From: JBKPNX01 sp046732855
GTDB lineage: Bacteria > Pseudomonadota > Alphaproteobacteria > Geminicoccales > Geminicoccaceae
Reading direction: 5' to 3'
NCBI GenBank assembly: GCA_046732855.1
Contig: JBKPNX010000048.1
Location: 1-43,203 of the forward strand
Length of the DNA: 43,203 nt
This document shows positions 1 to 7,296 of the stretch, one piece after another. The translations under genes were made by a program, and so were the position numbers. The stretch's first letter is position 1. The number at the start of each line of letters is the position of its first letter. The notes beneath the pieces were generated by a model. The model made no database searches, was not told the origin of the DNA, and worked only from the letters and a program-made list of their open reading frames with translations.

Positions 1-27
1 GGCCTGGATCACCCGGAGACAATCCTG

Positions 28-462
28 ATGAGCAAGGAACCGGAGCCGCGCGCTCGCCGGCGGACGGTGCGGCGCGTCGTCGACTGGCATCAAGCGGCAG
101 AACTGCTGGCCCAGGGCATGACCCCCGCGGCAGTGGCCGAACGCGTCGGCTGCTCGCGTGCCGCACTCGCCCGCAGGCGCAAGGGCGATACCGTGTTTCA
201 GAGCTGGACGGAGCGCTGCCGCGCGACGGCCAGCACCGAGCCCGACGACAAGCGACTCGCCGACCTGCGCCCGACTCTGCACGCGGCGATCGCAAAGGAG
301 GTCCGCGCCGGCAATGTTCGCGTGGTCCTCTGGCTGGCGGATCGGCTCAAGCTGGTCACTCTGCCGAGCGAACGCACCCCCGAGCGGGAGCTGCACCAGA
401 TTCTCGGCGGCCTTACGCCCGACGAGTTGAGCGAGTTCGAGCAGTTGCGCGACGCGCCTTGA
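28..462 (+). CDS. Helix-turn-helix protein, possibly phage-derived
   Basis: This 144-residue soluble protein has a very basic N-terminus (RARRRTVRR). A helix-turn-helix-like segment follows at about residues 22-53, with the pattern AAELLAQGMTPAAVAERVG followed by SRAALARRR. The C-terminal part is helical and acidic. The layout resembles small DNA-binding proteins such as phage terminase small subunits or resolvase-type HTH proteins, but I do not recognise the exact family. The ATG is preceded by GGAGAC at a normal ribosome-binding distance. It converges on the gene at 487-843 with only 24 bp between them. No neighbouring phage structural gene is visible, so a phage origin is only a guess. DNA binding is inferred from the HTH alone. 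Confidence 0.6.
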   Translation: MSKEPEPRARRRTVRRVVDWHQAAELLAQGMTPAAVAERVGCSRAALARRRKGDTVFQSWTERCRATASTEPDDKRLADLRPTLHAAIAKEVRAGNVRVVLWLADRLKLVTLPSERTPERELHQILGGLTPDELSEFEQLRDAP

Positions 463-486
463 GCCGAAACCGGCGGCCCCAAGCCG

Positions 487-843
487 CTACTTGGCCGGCC
501 CGTCCCGGTCCAGCATCAGCTCGAGGCCTTCCGGGTAATACAGCCTGACCCCGTTGTCGAAAACGACATAGCGGAACCCGGACACGTCCTCGCCGCCGGC
601 GGTGACGTGCTTCTGCGTGCGACCCTCGGCCGTCACCGCCGCCTCGGTGCGAATCGCCAGAGTGCGCAAGCCGGAGTCGTTGAACACCACCACCTCGTTG
701 TTGGCATCGACCACGACGTCAGTGAGCACGAGTTCGCCCTCCGCGCCAGCGCCGGCGGCGTCCCGGTCGATCGCCGCGCCGTCATCCTGCGCGAGATCGA
801 TCACGGCTTTGGGTAGGTCGGAGCGGGCGTCCGAAGCTGTCAT
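487..843 (-). CDS. Hypothetical protein, 118 residues
   Basis: I do not recognise this gene. It encodes a small acidic protein with no signal peptide, membrane segment or cysteines. The N-terminal 35 residues are low-complexity (Ala, Asp, Gly). The rest alternates hydrophobic and polar residues in a way that predicts beta strands, and it ends in an aromatic stretch (FRYVVFDNGVRLYYPEGLEL). The ATG sits at 841-843. A possible promoter lies about 55 bp upstream (896-924). G/C-rich third codon positions and the well-formed C-terminus favour a real gene. It could be a small beta-rich accessory or binding protein, but no function should be assigned. Confidence 0.5.
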   Translation of the reverse strand: MTASDARSDLPKAVIDLAQDDGAAIDRDAAGAGAEGELVLTDVVVDANNEVVVFNDSGLRTLAIRTEAAVTAEGRTQKHVTAGGEDVSGFRYVVFDNGVRLYYPEGLELMLDRDGPAK

Positions 844-1263
844 TCCATGACCGGCCCTTGTCGAGGCAGCCAGATCTGAGCCGTCGCTCTAAGCCGTAGT
901 AACCATAATCACGGGTGATGACAAGGCGAAGCCGCGCCTGGCCGACCGCAGCGGCCGCCCGACCCAGCTGTGTCAACAGCTTGATGTGCTTGGCCTTTTG
1001 CCTCGAACATGCGCTCCGGCGCCGGCGCGCCTTGGAGTATGCCTGAACGCCGCTCCACGGGGACGACGCGCGTCGGCCCGGACGACCGACACTCATTCCA
1101 TGCTCTGATCGCCACCCAGCCGCTGCTGGCCAGGGCGGCGCTGAGCGCTCGCGAGCCCTGCTCCACCGCAGGCGCCGCCACACCGCCCGGCGCTTCCGGT
1201 CGCGACGTAAATGCCCGGGCTGCTCAACTTGCCTCCGGGCGGCCGGCGCAGCCTGACCCGAAA
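844..1263. other. Intergenic stretch without a supported gene
   Basis: Beyond the possible promoter at 896-924 I see no gene here. Open frames on the minus strand (for example 782-1288 and 909-1181) are rich in Arg and Ala, lack family motifs and overlap each other in different frames. No tRNA, strong terminator or repeat was found. Confidence 0.5.
896..924 (-). promoter_or_regulatory. Possible sigma-70-like promoter for the 118-residue gene
   Basis: On the minus strand TTGTCA (924-919) is followed by a 17-nt spacer and TACTAC (901-896). The -35 matches consensus at five of six positions, the -10 at only three. The predicted start would leave a short leader before the ATG at 843. This is a pattern match only. 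Confidence 0.25.
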
Positions 1264-2106
1264 TCAGCCGGACATCGCGCTCAGCCAAGGCGGCTGCACG
1301 AATGCCGCGACGTGCACCGCAGGGGTGTAGCAGCGCAGGCCCTCGGGCAGCGACCGCGCCATCAGTTCCGCGATCGAAAGCTCGCGCTTGGCCGGATCGT
1401 CACAGCCCCAGGCGAACGCGAACAGGCCGCCGAGATAGCTGGGCACCGACGTCGAGACGAGGCTCGTGTCCCGGAACACACCGCCGAGCCGGGCCAGGCA
1501 GGCGCGCACCCGCTCGGGTTCCGCAAACGGGTTGCCGCTCTGGGCGACGAGGATGCCGCCGTGGCGCAGCCGCGCCCGGCAATCGGCATAGAATGGCTTC
1601 GTGAACAGCGCCGCGCCCGGCCCGACCAGATCGGTCGAGTCGACGATGATCACATCGAACTGCTGCTCCGCGCCGGCGACGAACTCGACGCCATCGCCGA
1701 AGATCAGGCGGGTGCGCGGGTCGTCGAAGGCGCCGCGGCTGATCTCGGGCAGATGCTTCCGCGCGAGCTCGACCACGCCGGTATCGAGCTCGACCATCGT
1801 GGCTTGGTCGACGCTTCGGTGCTTCAGCACCTCTTCCAAAGCACCGCCGTCGCCGCCGCCGATGATCAGGACCTCGCGGGCCGCGCCGTGGGCCATCATC
1901 GCGACGTGCACGATCATCTCGTGATAGATGAACTCGTCGCGCTCCGTGGTCTGGACGAAGCCGTCGAGCACGAGCACGCGGCCCAGCTGCGGCGATTCGA
2001 AGATGACCGCTTCCTGGAAGTCGGTGCGCCCGCGATGGAGGTAGCGTTCGACCAGGAACCGCTGCCGCCAGTCAGGGTAGTAGTCTTCTTCGAACCACTC
2101 GGCCAT
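1264..2106 (-). CDS. speE: Spermidine synthase
   Basis: Polyamine aminopropyltransferase that moves the aminopropyl group of decarboxylated S-adenosylmethionine onto putrescine to give spermidine. The 280-residue protein has the normal family length. Visible motifs are the nucleotide-binding GGGDGG (about 83-88), the following Glu-Asp pair in MVELD (about 104-108), and the catalytic DSTD loop at about 156-159 followed by GPGAALFTKPFY. The chosen ATG at 2106 overlaps the speD stop by one base (TGATG), so the genes are translationally coupled. An upstream in-frame GTG would only add Arg-rich residues. Many alphaproteobacteria instead make spermidine by the carboxyspermidine route, so this speD-speE pair is a less common choice in the class. 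Confidence 0.95.
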   Translation of the reverse strand: MAEWFEEDYYPDWRQRFLVERYLHRGRTDFQEAVIFESPQLGRVLVLDGFVQTTERDEFIYHEMIVHVAMMAHGAAREVLIIGGGDGGALEEVLKHRSVDQATMVELDTGVVELARKHLPEISRGAFDDPRTRLIFGDGVEFVAGAEQQFDVIIVDSTDLVGPGAALFTKPFYADCRARLRHGGILVAQSGNPFAEPERVRACLARLGGVFRDTSLVSTSVPSYLGGLFAFAWGCDDPAKRELSIAELMARSLPEGLRCYTPAVHVAAFVQPPWLSAMSG

Positions 2107-2489
2107 CAGACGAGGCCGCGCAGCAGCGCCGAGATCGCGATCCGGCGCGCCTTGAACGCGCGACGGAAAATCGGCACCACGCCGTACGGCTCCGCCGCGC
2201 CGCACATGAACACGTCAATTGCTGCGTAGCCGCGCTCCGGCCAGGTGTGAATTGAGATGTGCGACTCGGCGAGCATCGCGACGCCGGACACGCCGCCGCC
2301 CGCCGTGAACTCGTGCAGGTGGAGATGCACCAGCGTCGCCCCGGCCTGGTGCACCGCACTGCGCAGCGCCGACTCGATCACGCCGGCGTCGTCGAAATGC
2401 TCGCCGTCCCAAAGATCGATGATGAGGTGCGTGCCGGCGTGCCGCAGACCGTGGCGCAGGGCGAAGTGATCGGACTCAGCGTCGGTCAC
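2106..2489 (-). CDS. speD: S-adenosylmethionine decarboxylase proenzyme
   Basis: Pyruvoyl enzyme that decarboxylates S-adenosylmethionine to supply the aminopropyl donor for SpeE. The 127-residue length fits the short class 1b prokaryotic type. The self-cleavage site is ESHISIHTWPE: cleavage between Glu75 and Ser76 would turn Ser76 into the pyruvoyl group. His81 and Cys96 lie at the family's catalytic spacing from it (5 and 20 residues). The start codon is GTG (2489-2487). No strong Shine-Dalgarno sequence lies directly in front; instead the GTG overlaps the stop of a possible 32-codon upstream ORF (GTGA), so translation may be coupled. It is followed immediately by speE. Confidence 0.93.
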   Translation of the reverse strand: MTDAESDHFALRHGLRHAGTHLIIDLWDGEHFDDAGVIESALRSAVHQAGATLVHLHLHEFTAGGGVSGVAMLAESHISIHTWPERGYAAIDVFMCGAAEPYGVVPIFRRAFKARRIAISALLRGLV

Positions 2490-2584
2490 GACCGGCGCAC
2501 CCGCTTGGACCCCACCTCCGCTCGGGCGTTCTCCGCCTCCGCCTCGATGTTCACCCCAATCTGGGCAAGAGAGTGCCTAGTCAT
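2486..2584 (-). CDS. Possible 32-codon upstream ORF in the speD leader
   Basis: An ATG at 2584 opens a short frame whose TGA stop overlaps the GTG start of speD (GTGA). The second half has coding-like base use, with G first and G/C third positions. It reads as an acidic segment (NIEAEAENARAE) followed by a basic tail ending KRVRRS. Its ribosome-binding site is weak. It could be a leader peptide controlling speD, a coupling device, or chance. No homologue is known to me. Confidence 0.3.
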   Translation of the reverse strand: MTRHSLAQIGVNIEAEAENARAEVGSKRVRRS

Positions 2585-2772
2585 CGCTCTCACCCGGAAC
2601 CAGCAATGAACCCCGACGGTTGAGCTGTGCGGTGTGCGCGTTCGCGACCCGGATTGCAAGCGCGAAACGACGCTCTGGGCGTGGTTGCACGGCTGGAATG
2701 GAACCGCGGCGCTGCGCGTCAAACGCATGACCGCGGTTGCCGAACGCGCCTGGCGCGGATACCTGATCCCGC

Positions 2773-4329
2773 ATGAGCACGAGGCTGCGCGCCGAGGCCG
2801 CAGACGGCATCGAGCCCACGATCAACCGCGGGCTGGTCACCGGGACCCTCGTGCTGTCCAGCATGATCTATTCGATCGACTGGACGATCGCCGCGGTCGC
2901 GCTGCCGCACATGCAGGGCACGTTCTCGGCGACCCAGGACCAGATCTCGTGGGTGCTCACCTCGTACATCGTGGCGAGCGCGGTGATGTTGCCGGCGACC
3001 GGCTGGCTCAGCGCGCGCATCGGCCGCAAGAACCTGTTTTTCGTCGCGGTCGGCGGCTTCACCCTGTTTTCCCTGTTCTGCGGCGCCGCCGAGTCGTTGC
3101 CGGCCGAGGTGCTGCTGCGCATCGGCCAGGGCGCCTGCGGCGCGTTTCTGATCCCGCTGTCGCAGGCCATCATGCTCGACATTTACCCGCCCGAGGAGCA
3201 CGGCAAGGCGATGGCGCTCTGGGGCATGGGGGTGGTGCTCGGGCCGGTGATCGGGCCAACGCTCGGCGGCTATCTGACCGAGGCGCTGTCGTGGCGCTGG
3301 ATCTTTTTCATCAATGTGCCGGTCGGCGCGGCCGCCCTGCTCGGCGGCGCCCTGTTCCTGCCACGCATGCCGCCGGCCGACGACCGGCAGCCGTTCGACC
3401 TGTTCGGCTTCGGCGCGCTCGCGCTCGGGGTCGGCGCCATGCAGATGATGCTGGACCGCGGCCAGCGCCTCGACTGGTTCGACTCCCGCGAGATCGTGAT
3501 CGAAGCGATCATCATGGTCGCGGGCCTGTACTTCTTCATCGTGCACAGCCTGACCAGCCGGGAGGCGATCGTGGATCTGCGCCTGATGCGCGATCGCAAT
3601 TATGCGCTCGGCATGGTCCTGGTGTTCCTGTACGGCCTGCTGACGCTCGCGCCGATGGTGCTGATGCCGCCGTTCCTCAAGGACCTGCAGGACTATCCGA
3701 TGGCGACCATCGGCCTGTTGCTAAGTCCGCGCGGGCTCGGGCTGTTCATGGCGATGATCCTCTTGGGCCGGCTCAGCCATCGGCTCGACCCGCGCCTGCA
3801 GATCGCGAGCGGGTTCGTGCTGCTGGCCGTCTCCAGCTGGTGGATGTCCGGCTGGAACCTGGAGGTGACCGTGGGGCCGGTGTTCTGGACCGGGCTGCTG
3901 CAGGGGCTCGGGGCCGGCTCGATCATCGGGCCGCTCGGCCTCCTGACCTTCGCTTCGCTCGCGGCCGAGCACCGCACCGAGGCGGCGTCGATGTGGAACC
4001 TGATCCGTAGCCTCGGCAGCAGCATCGGCATCGCCACGGCGCTCGCGATCCTGGTCCGCACCGCGGGGATCAGCCACGGCGTGCTCGCCGAGGCCATCTC
4101 GCCGTTCAACGAGATGCTTCGCCAGTACACCCTGTCCGGCGGCGGCGAGCTGACCGATCCGTCGGCGCTGCTCAAGCTGGAGGGCGAGGTCGCGCGCCAG
4201 GCGCTGATGATCGGCTATGTGGATGTGTTCTATCTGTGCGCCGTCACTTCGGTCCTGGCGATGCCGCTGATTCCGCTGCTGCGCACGGCGGCGCGCGCCA
4301 AGCAACCGGAACTCACTGGCGAGGTCTGA
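2773..4329 (+). CDS. DHA2-family (EmrB/QacA) MFS transporter
   Basis: Integral membrane proton-driven exporter of the 14-helix DHA2 drug-efflux family, 518 residues, the usual length. The DHA2 features are an N-terminal helix with SIDWTIAAVALPHMQGTF, the segment WVLTSYIVASAVMLPATGW, the loop-2 motif ARIGRKNLF, and motif C-like GVVLGPVIGPTLGGYL followed by WRWIFFINVP. The last hundred residues include a periplasmic loop and a final pair of helices. No emrA-type membrane-fusion partner and no regulator is adjacent, so it may work alone or with unlinked partners. The ATG at 2773 has no obvious Shine-Dalgarno sequence. The substrate cannot be told from sequence. Confidence 0.9.
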   Translation: MSTRLRAEAADGIEPTINRGLVTGTLVLSSMIYSIDWTIAAVALPHMQGTFSATQDQISWVLTSYIVASAVMLPATGWLSARIGRKNLFFVAVGGFTLFSLFCGAAESLPAEVLLRIGQGACGAFLIPLSQAIMLDIYPPEEHGKAMALWGMGVVLGPVIGPTLGGYLTEALSWRWIFFINVPVGAAALLGGALFLPRMPPADDRQPFDLFGFGALALGVGAMQMMLDRGQRLDWFDSREIVIEAIIMVAGLYFFIVHSLTSREAIVDLRLMRDRNYALGMVLVFLYGLLTLAPMVLMPPFLKDLQDYPMATIGLLLSPRGLGLFMAMILLGRLSHRLDPRLQIASGFVLLAVSSWWMSGWNLEVTVGPVFWTGLLQGLGAGSIIGPLGLLTFASLAAEHRTEAASMWNLIRSLGSSIGIATALAILVRTAGISHGVLAEAISPFNEMLRQYTLSGGGELTDPSALLKLEGEVARQALMIGYVDVFYLCAVTSVLAMPLIPLLRTAARAKQPELTGEV

Positions 4330-4369
4330 TGCCAGGCGCTCCTGTCGGGCTTTCCCCTCTGGCACTGCA

Positions 4370-4384
4370 TTAGCCGCTCATTAA
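4370..4384 (+). promoter_or_regulatory. CtrA-like binding motif
   Basis: TTAG (4370-4373), seven bases, then TTAA (4381-4384) fits the TTAA-N7-TTAA cell-cycle regulator CtrA motif with one mismatch. It lies between two convergent gene ends rather than before a start codon, which weakens a regulatory reading. Confidence 0.2.
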
Positions 4385-4535
4385 CCTTTGACGATCGGAA
4401 GACGCATCTCTGGTCCATGCGATCGTGGCAATCGATGGTCGTGCGGCCGCCCTCGCGACGTAACGGATTCCCACGGTCGCATGCACCCATCGGATGAAAC
4501 CGCGTGTGTGGCCAAATGGGTTGAGCAAAGGTTAA
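4381..4535. repeat. Perfect 10-bp inverted repeat in a 357-bp convergent intergenic region
   Basis: TTAACCTTTG at 4381-4390 is matched by its exact complement CAAAGGTTAA at 4526-4535. The arms are 135 bp apart in the gap (4330-4686) between the MFS gene end and the 5'-nucleotidase gene end. This gap is more AT-rich than its surroundings. TGCCAG and CTGGCA just after the MFS stop could form a weak stem. I see no convincing gene in the gap; the 61-residue plus-strand frame at 4388-4573 has no coding character. Confidence 0.4.
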
Positions 4536-4686
4536 CGAGGATGCGGGGAATGGCTCGCCACGCCGAAGGGTAGACCCCTACGATGCACGCGTGAGGTTCG
4601 GGCCGGCGGGCGCTCCGGCGGGGATAGTCTTCGCTGCGGACACCTGGTCGGACGAAGGGACCGCCTCGGCCGGGGCACCGGGAACG

Positions 4687-6213
4687 CTAGCCGGCGCGCG
4701 TGATCCGCCCCTCGGTTTTGGGCGCGATCTCGCCCCGGCGCGCGATCTGGTCGATCACCAGGGCGGTCAGCAGCGGGGCGCCGGACGCGTCGATCAGAGG
4801 CCGGCCCCGGGACAGCGCCGAGTAACCGTCGCCGCCACCGTAGATGTAGTCGTTGGTCGCCACCTTGTACATGCGCTCCTTGTCGAGGGGCTGCCCGCCG
4901 ACCTCGACCGCGACGATGCGGCTGCCGGCGGGCCTGGTGGGATCGAAGGTGAAGGTCAGGCCGGAGACCTGGGGAAATCGCCCGGCGGCGTCCTCGATCT
5001 GGGACACGCCGTTTTCCAGCGCGGCCAGCAGGTCGGCGCCCGACAGTTCGATCAGCACGACCACGTTGCCGAACGGCAGCTCCATGAGGATGTTCTTCCG
5101 GGTCAGCACCGTGCCGGGCGCGTAGGTGCGATCGCCGCGGATGCTGCCGCCGTTCATGAGCGCGAGGTCGGCGCCCATGCCCGCGCGCATGGCATCGGCG
5201 ATCAGGTCGCCGAAGTTGCTCTCGGCCGTGCGCACGGTGCTGCGGCGCGTGTCGAGGGTGACCGTAGCGGTGCCGACCGGCACGGACAGCTCCTCGTCGA
5301 GCTTGGCTTCGTAGCGGGCCACCACCGGCTGGATCTTCGGGTCCGGCTCCACCCCGGCGGTCGAGAGATAGCGCCAGGACTCCGGCACGACCTCGACCAC
5401 CTCCCGGTCTCCCCTTTTCACCCGAGCGACCACCAGGTCGATCGCGGCGAGATAGTGAGCGTCGTAGCCGGCCTTCACGATCAGCACCCCGCGCTCGTCG
5501 AACGTGATCGGGTTATGGTCGTGGCCGCCGAGGATCAGATCGATGCTCTCGACCGTCCGAGCCAGCTCGCGGTCATCGGCGAAGTCCTCATGGGTGAACG
5601 CCACGATCACGTCGGCGCCCTGCGCCTCGAGCCGCTCGACCGCGGAGGTCGCCGTCGCGATCGCGGGCGCGAAGGTGATGTCGGGGCCGGGCGAGGACAG
5701 CACGGCCGTCTGGGGGGTGAGCAGCCCGAAGAAGCCGATTTTGTAGCCGCCGACGTCCATCGTGTGCAGGTCGACCGCCCCGACCGCCGGCTTGCCGTCG
5801 CGGCCGAGCACGTTGGTGCCGAGCCAGCGGAACGCGGAATCGCGCACGCGACGCGACGCGACCTCGGGGCCGAAGTCGAACTCGTGATTGCCGAGCACCG
5901 CGACGTCGGTGCCGAGCAGATTGTACAGCTCAATCATCTGCGCGCCCTCGGTGATCCCGGACAGCACCGAGGGCGAGATCAGGTCGCCGCCGAAGGTGGT
6001 GATGCTGTGCGCGGCTACCGCCCGCTCGCGCTGGAGCAGGGTGGCCAGCTCGGCGAGGCCGCCGCGGCCCTGCTGCGGCGCGATCTCGTACACGTCGTTG
6101 GTGTGCAGCACCGTGATCCGCACCGGCTCGGCGAGCGCGGCGCCCCCGAGCAGCAGGGTCAGCGCCGCACCCGCGACCACGGCGAACCAATGCTGCGGAA
6201 CTGACCGGTTCAT
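4687..6213 (-). CDS. Periplasmic 5'-nucleotidase / 2',3'-cyclic phosphodiesterase (UshA family)
   Basis: Two-domain metallophosphatase that hydrolyses nucleotides or related phosphoesters in the periplasm. Its 508 residues start with a signal peptide (hydrophobic core FAVVAGAALTLLLGGAALA). The N-terminal metallophosphoesterase domain shows VLHTNDVYE, FGGDLIS, GNHEFDFG, FTHEDF and GGHDHNP, which supply the dinuclear metal ligands. The usual His of the first motif (NDVH) is Tyr here. The C-terminal substrate domain has ESNFGDLIADAMR, NGGSIRGD and TNDYIYGGGDGY. The ATG is preceded by GGGAGG at good spacing. It is transcribed alone. UshA-like 5'-nucleotidase is the best call; a cyclic-nucleotide or sugar-phosphate specificity is possible. 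Confidence 0.92.
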   Translation of the reverse strand: MNRSVPQHWFAVVAGAALTLLLGGAALAEPVRITVLHTNDVYEIAPQQGRGGLAELATLLQRERAVAAHSITTFGGDLISPSVLSGITEGAQMIELYNLLGTDVAVLGNHEFDFGPEVASRRVRDSAFRWLGTNVLGRDGKPAVGAVDLHTMDVGGYKIGFFGLLTPQTAVLSSPGPDITFAPAIATATSAVERLEAQGADVIVAFTHEDFADDRELARTVESIDLILGGHDHNPITFDERGVLIVKAGYDAHYLAAIDLVVARVKRGDREVVEVVPESWRYLSTAGVEPDPKIQPVVARYEAKLDEELSVPVGTATVTLDTRRSTVRTAESNFGDLIADAMRAGMGADLALMNGGSIRGDRTYAPGTVLTRKNILMELPFGNVVVLIELSGADLLAALENGVSQIEDAAGRFPQVSGLTFTFDPTRPAGSRIVAVEVGGQPLDKERMYKVATNDYIYGGGDGYSALSRGRPLIDASGAPLLTALVIDQIARRGEIAPKTEGRITRAG

Positions 6214-6625
6214 GATGCCTCCCGAGCGAAAACCGCGCGCCCCAGCGCAGGGCGTCTGCGTCTCCTGTCTACCGCAACGTAGGTGGGATCAACAGGCCGG
6301 CCGAGAAGCGCTGATGCGCGGACGGCGCCATCCTCATGCGTACCGCTGGCGGCCATTTCGCGTCGGCACGGGCCATGCCAATGGATCCGGAGGGGCGCCG
6401 CTGTCCACATCAAATGATCATGACCGCAGGACGGCGCCCGTCTTGGCGCTATCGACGGCGTCAGCGCAATCTTTCGTCCTTGATATGCAAGCTGCCGGTT
6501 CGACGGGCCGAGACCGGAAGAGCTTTGAGCGATGCCGGAATAGGCCTACGCTTGGCCCATCGACGAGGGACATGCGAAGGGAGAGGCTCGATGCCGGAAA
6601 CCCACCAGCGTCTGGCGCACTCGCG
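6214..6625. other. Divergent intergenic region, no gene supported
   Basis: This 412-bp region separates the divergent 5'-nucleotidase and small membrane protein genes, so it should contain both promoters. A strong ribosome-binding site (GGGAGG) for the nucleotidase lies at its left end. No promoter stands out. Short frames here (6336-6629 plus, 6210-6413 minus) are Arg-rich and lack motifs. Confidence 0.5.
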
Positions 6626-7081
6626 ATGATCGTCGGGCTGATCGTCCATGTGCTCGCCGCGGTGATCTGGGTCGGCGGCATGTTCTTCGCCTACATGGTG
6701 CTGCGCCCGGCCGCGGGGGCGCTCGACCCGCATCCGCGCCTCGAGCTCTGGGGCCAGGTGTTCCGCCGGTTCTTCCCATGGGTTTGGGCGAGCGTCGTCG
6801 CCCTGCTGCTTTCCGGCTACGGCATGGTCTTCCTCGCGCTCGGCGGGTTCAGGGCCGCCGGCGTTCACGTTCACGTCATGCAGGCGATCGGCCTCTTGAT
6901 GATCGTGCTGTTCCTGCACCTGTACTTCGCGCCATGGGCGCGCCTGCGCCGCGCGCTCGCGGCCGGCGACGACAAGACGGCGGCGCGCCAGCTCGGGCAA
7001 ATTCGCTGGATGGTCGCGACCAACCTGGCGCTCGGACTGCTCACCTCGGCGGTCGGCGCGAGCGGCCGCTATTGGGGTTAG
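6626..7081 (+). CDS. Small four-helix membrane protein, CopD-like
   Basis: Integral inner-membrane protein of 151 residues with four predicted membrane helices (about 3-25, 48-73, 82-102, 126-145). The first carries HVLAAVIWVGGMFFAYMVL, a pattern seen in CopD-type copper-resistance and related heme or cation membrane proteins. Histidines at 8, 81, 83 and 98 lie in or next to membrane segments and could bind metal or heme. The ATG at 6626 places the first helix at the very N-terminus, as is normal for such proteins. Longer in-frame extensions are Arg-rich and unlikely. It seems to be transcribed alone. A role in copper or heme handling is inference. Confidence 0.75.
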   Translation: MIVGLIVHVLAAVIWVGGMFFAYMVLRPAAGALDPHPRLELWGQVFRRFFPWVWASVVALLLSGYGMVFLALGGFRAAGVHVHVMQAIGLLMIVLFLHLYFAPWARLRRALAAGDDKTAARQLGQIRWMVATNLALGLLTSAVGASGRYWG

Positions 7082-7296
7082 CGGAGGGAGGCGGCCGGTG
7101 TGACGCCGGGCGGGCGGCCCTCCGTTCGGGACGGCTGCTTGATGGGAATGACCCGGTCGCGCAATATGCCCCGATCGTGATTGCGCCAATGCCGCGGGGC
7201 AGAAGCAAGGCGATCCGGAGCCCGCGATCTTGGACGGCGAAGAACCTGACGAGCGGACGGAAGGCAAAACACGAACGTCGGTGACGGGGGAGCCGC

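Noticed and set aside
782..1288. Possible 168-residue gene between the hypothetical gene and speE
   Set aside because: It overlaps both neighbours on the same strand, is Arg-rich and shows no family pattern.
1009..2229. 406-residue plus-strand open frame
   Set aside because: It is antisense to speE and its translation is rich in Arg, Asp and Ala.
4591..6204. 537-residue plus-strand open frame
   Set aside because: It is antisense to the 5'-nucleotidase gene and has no motif.
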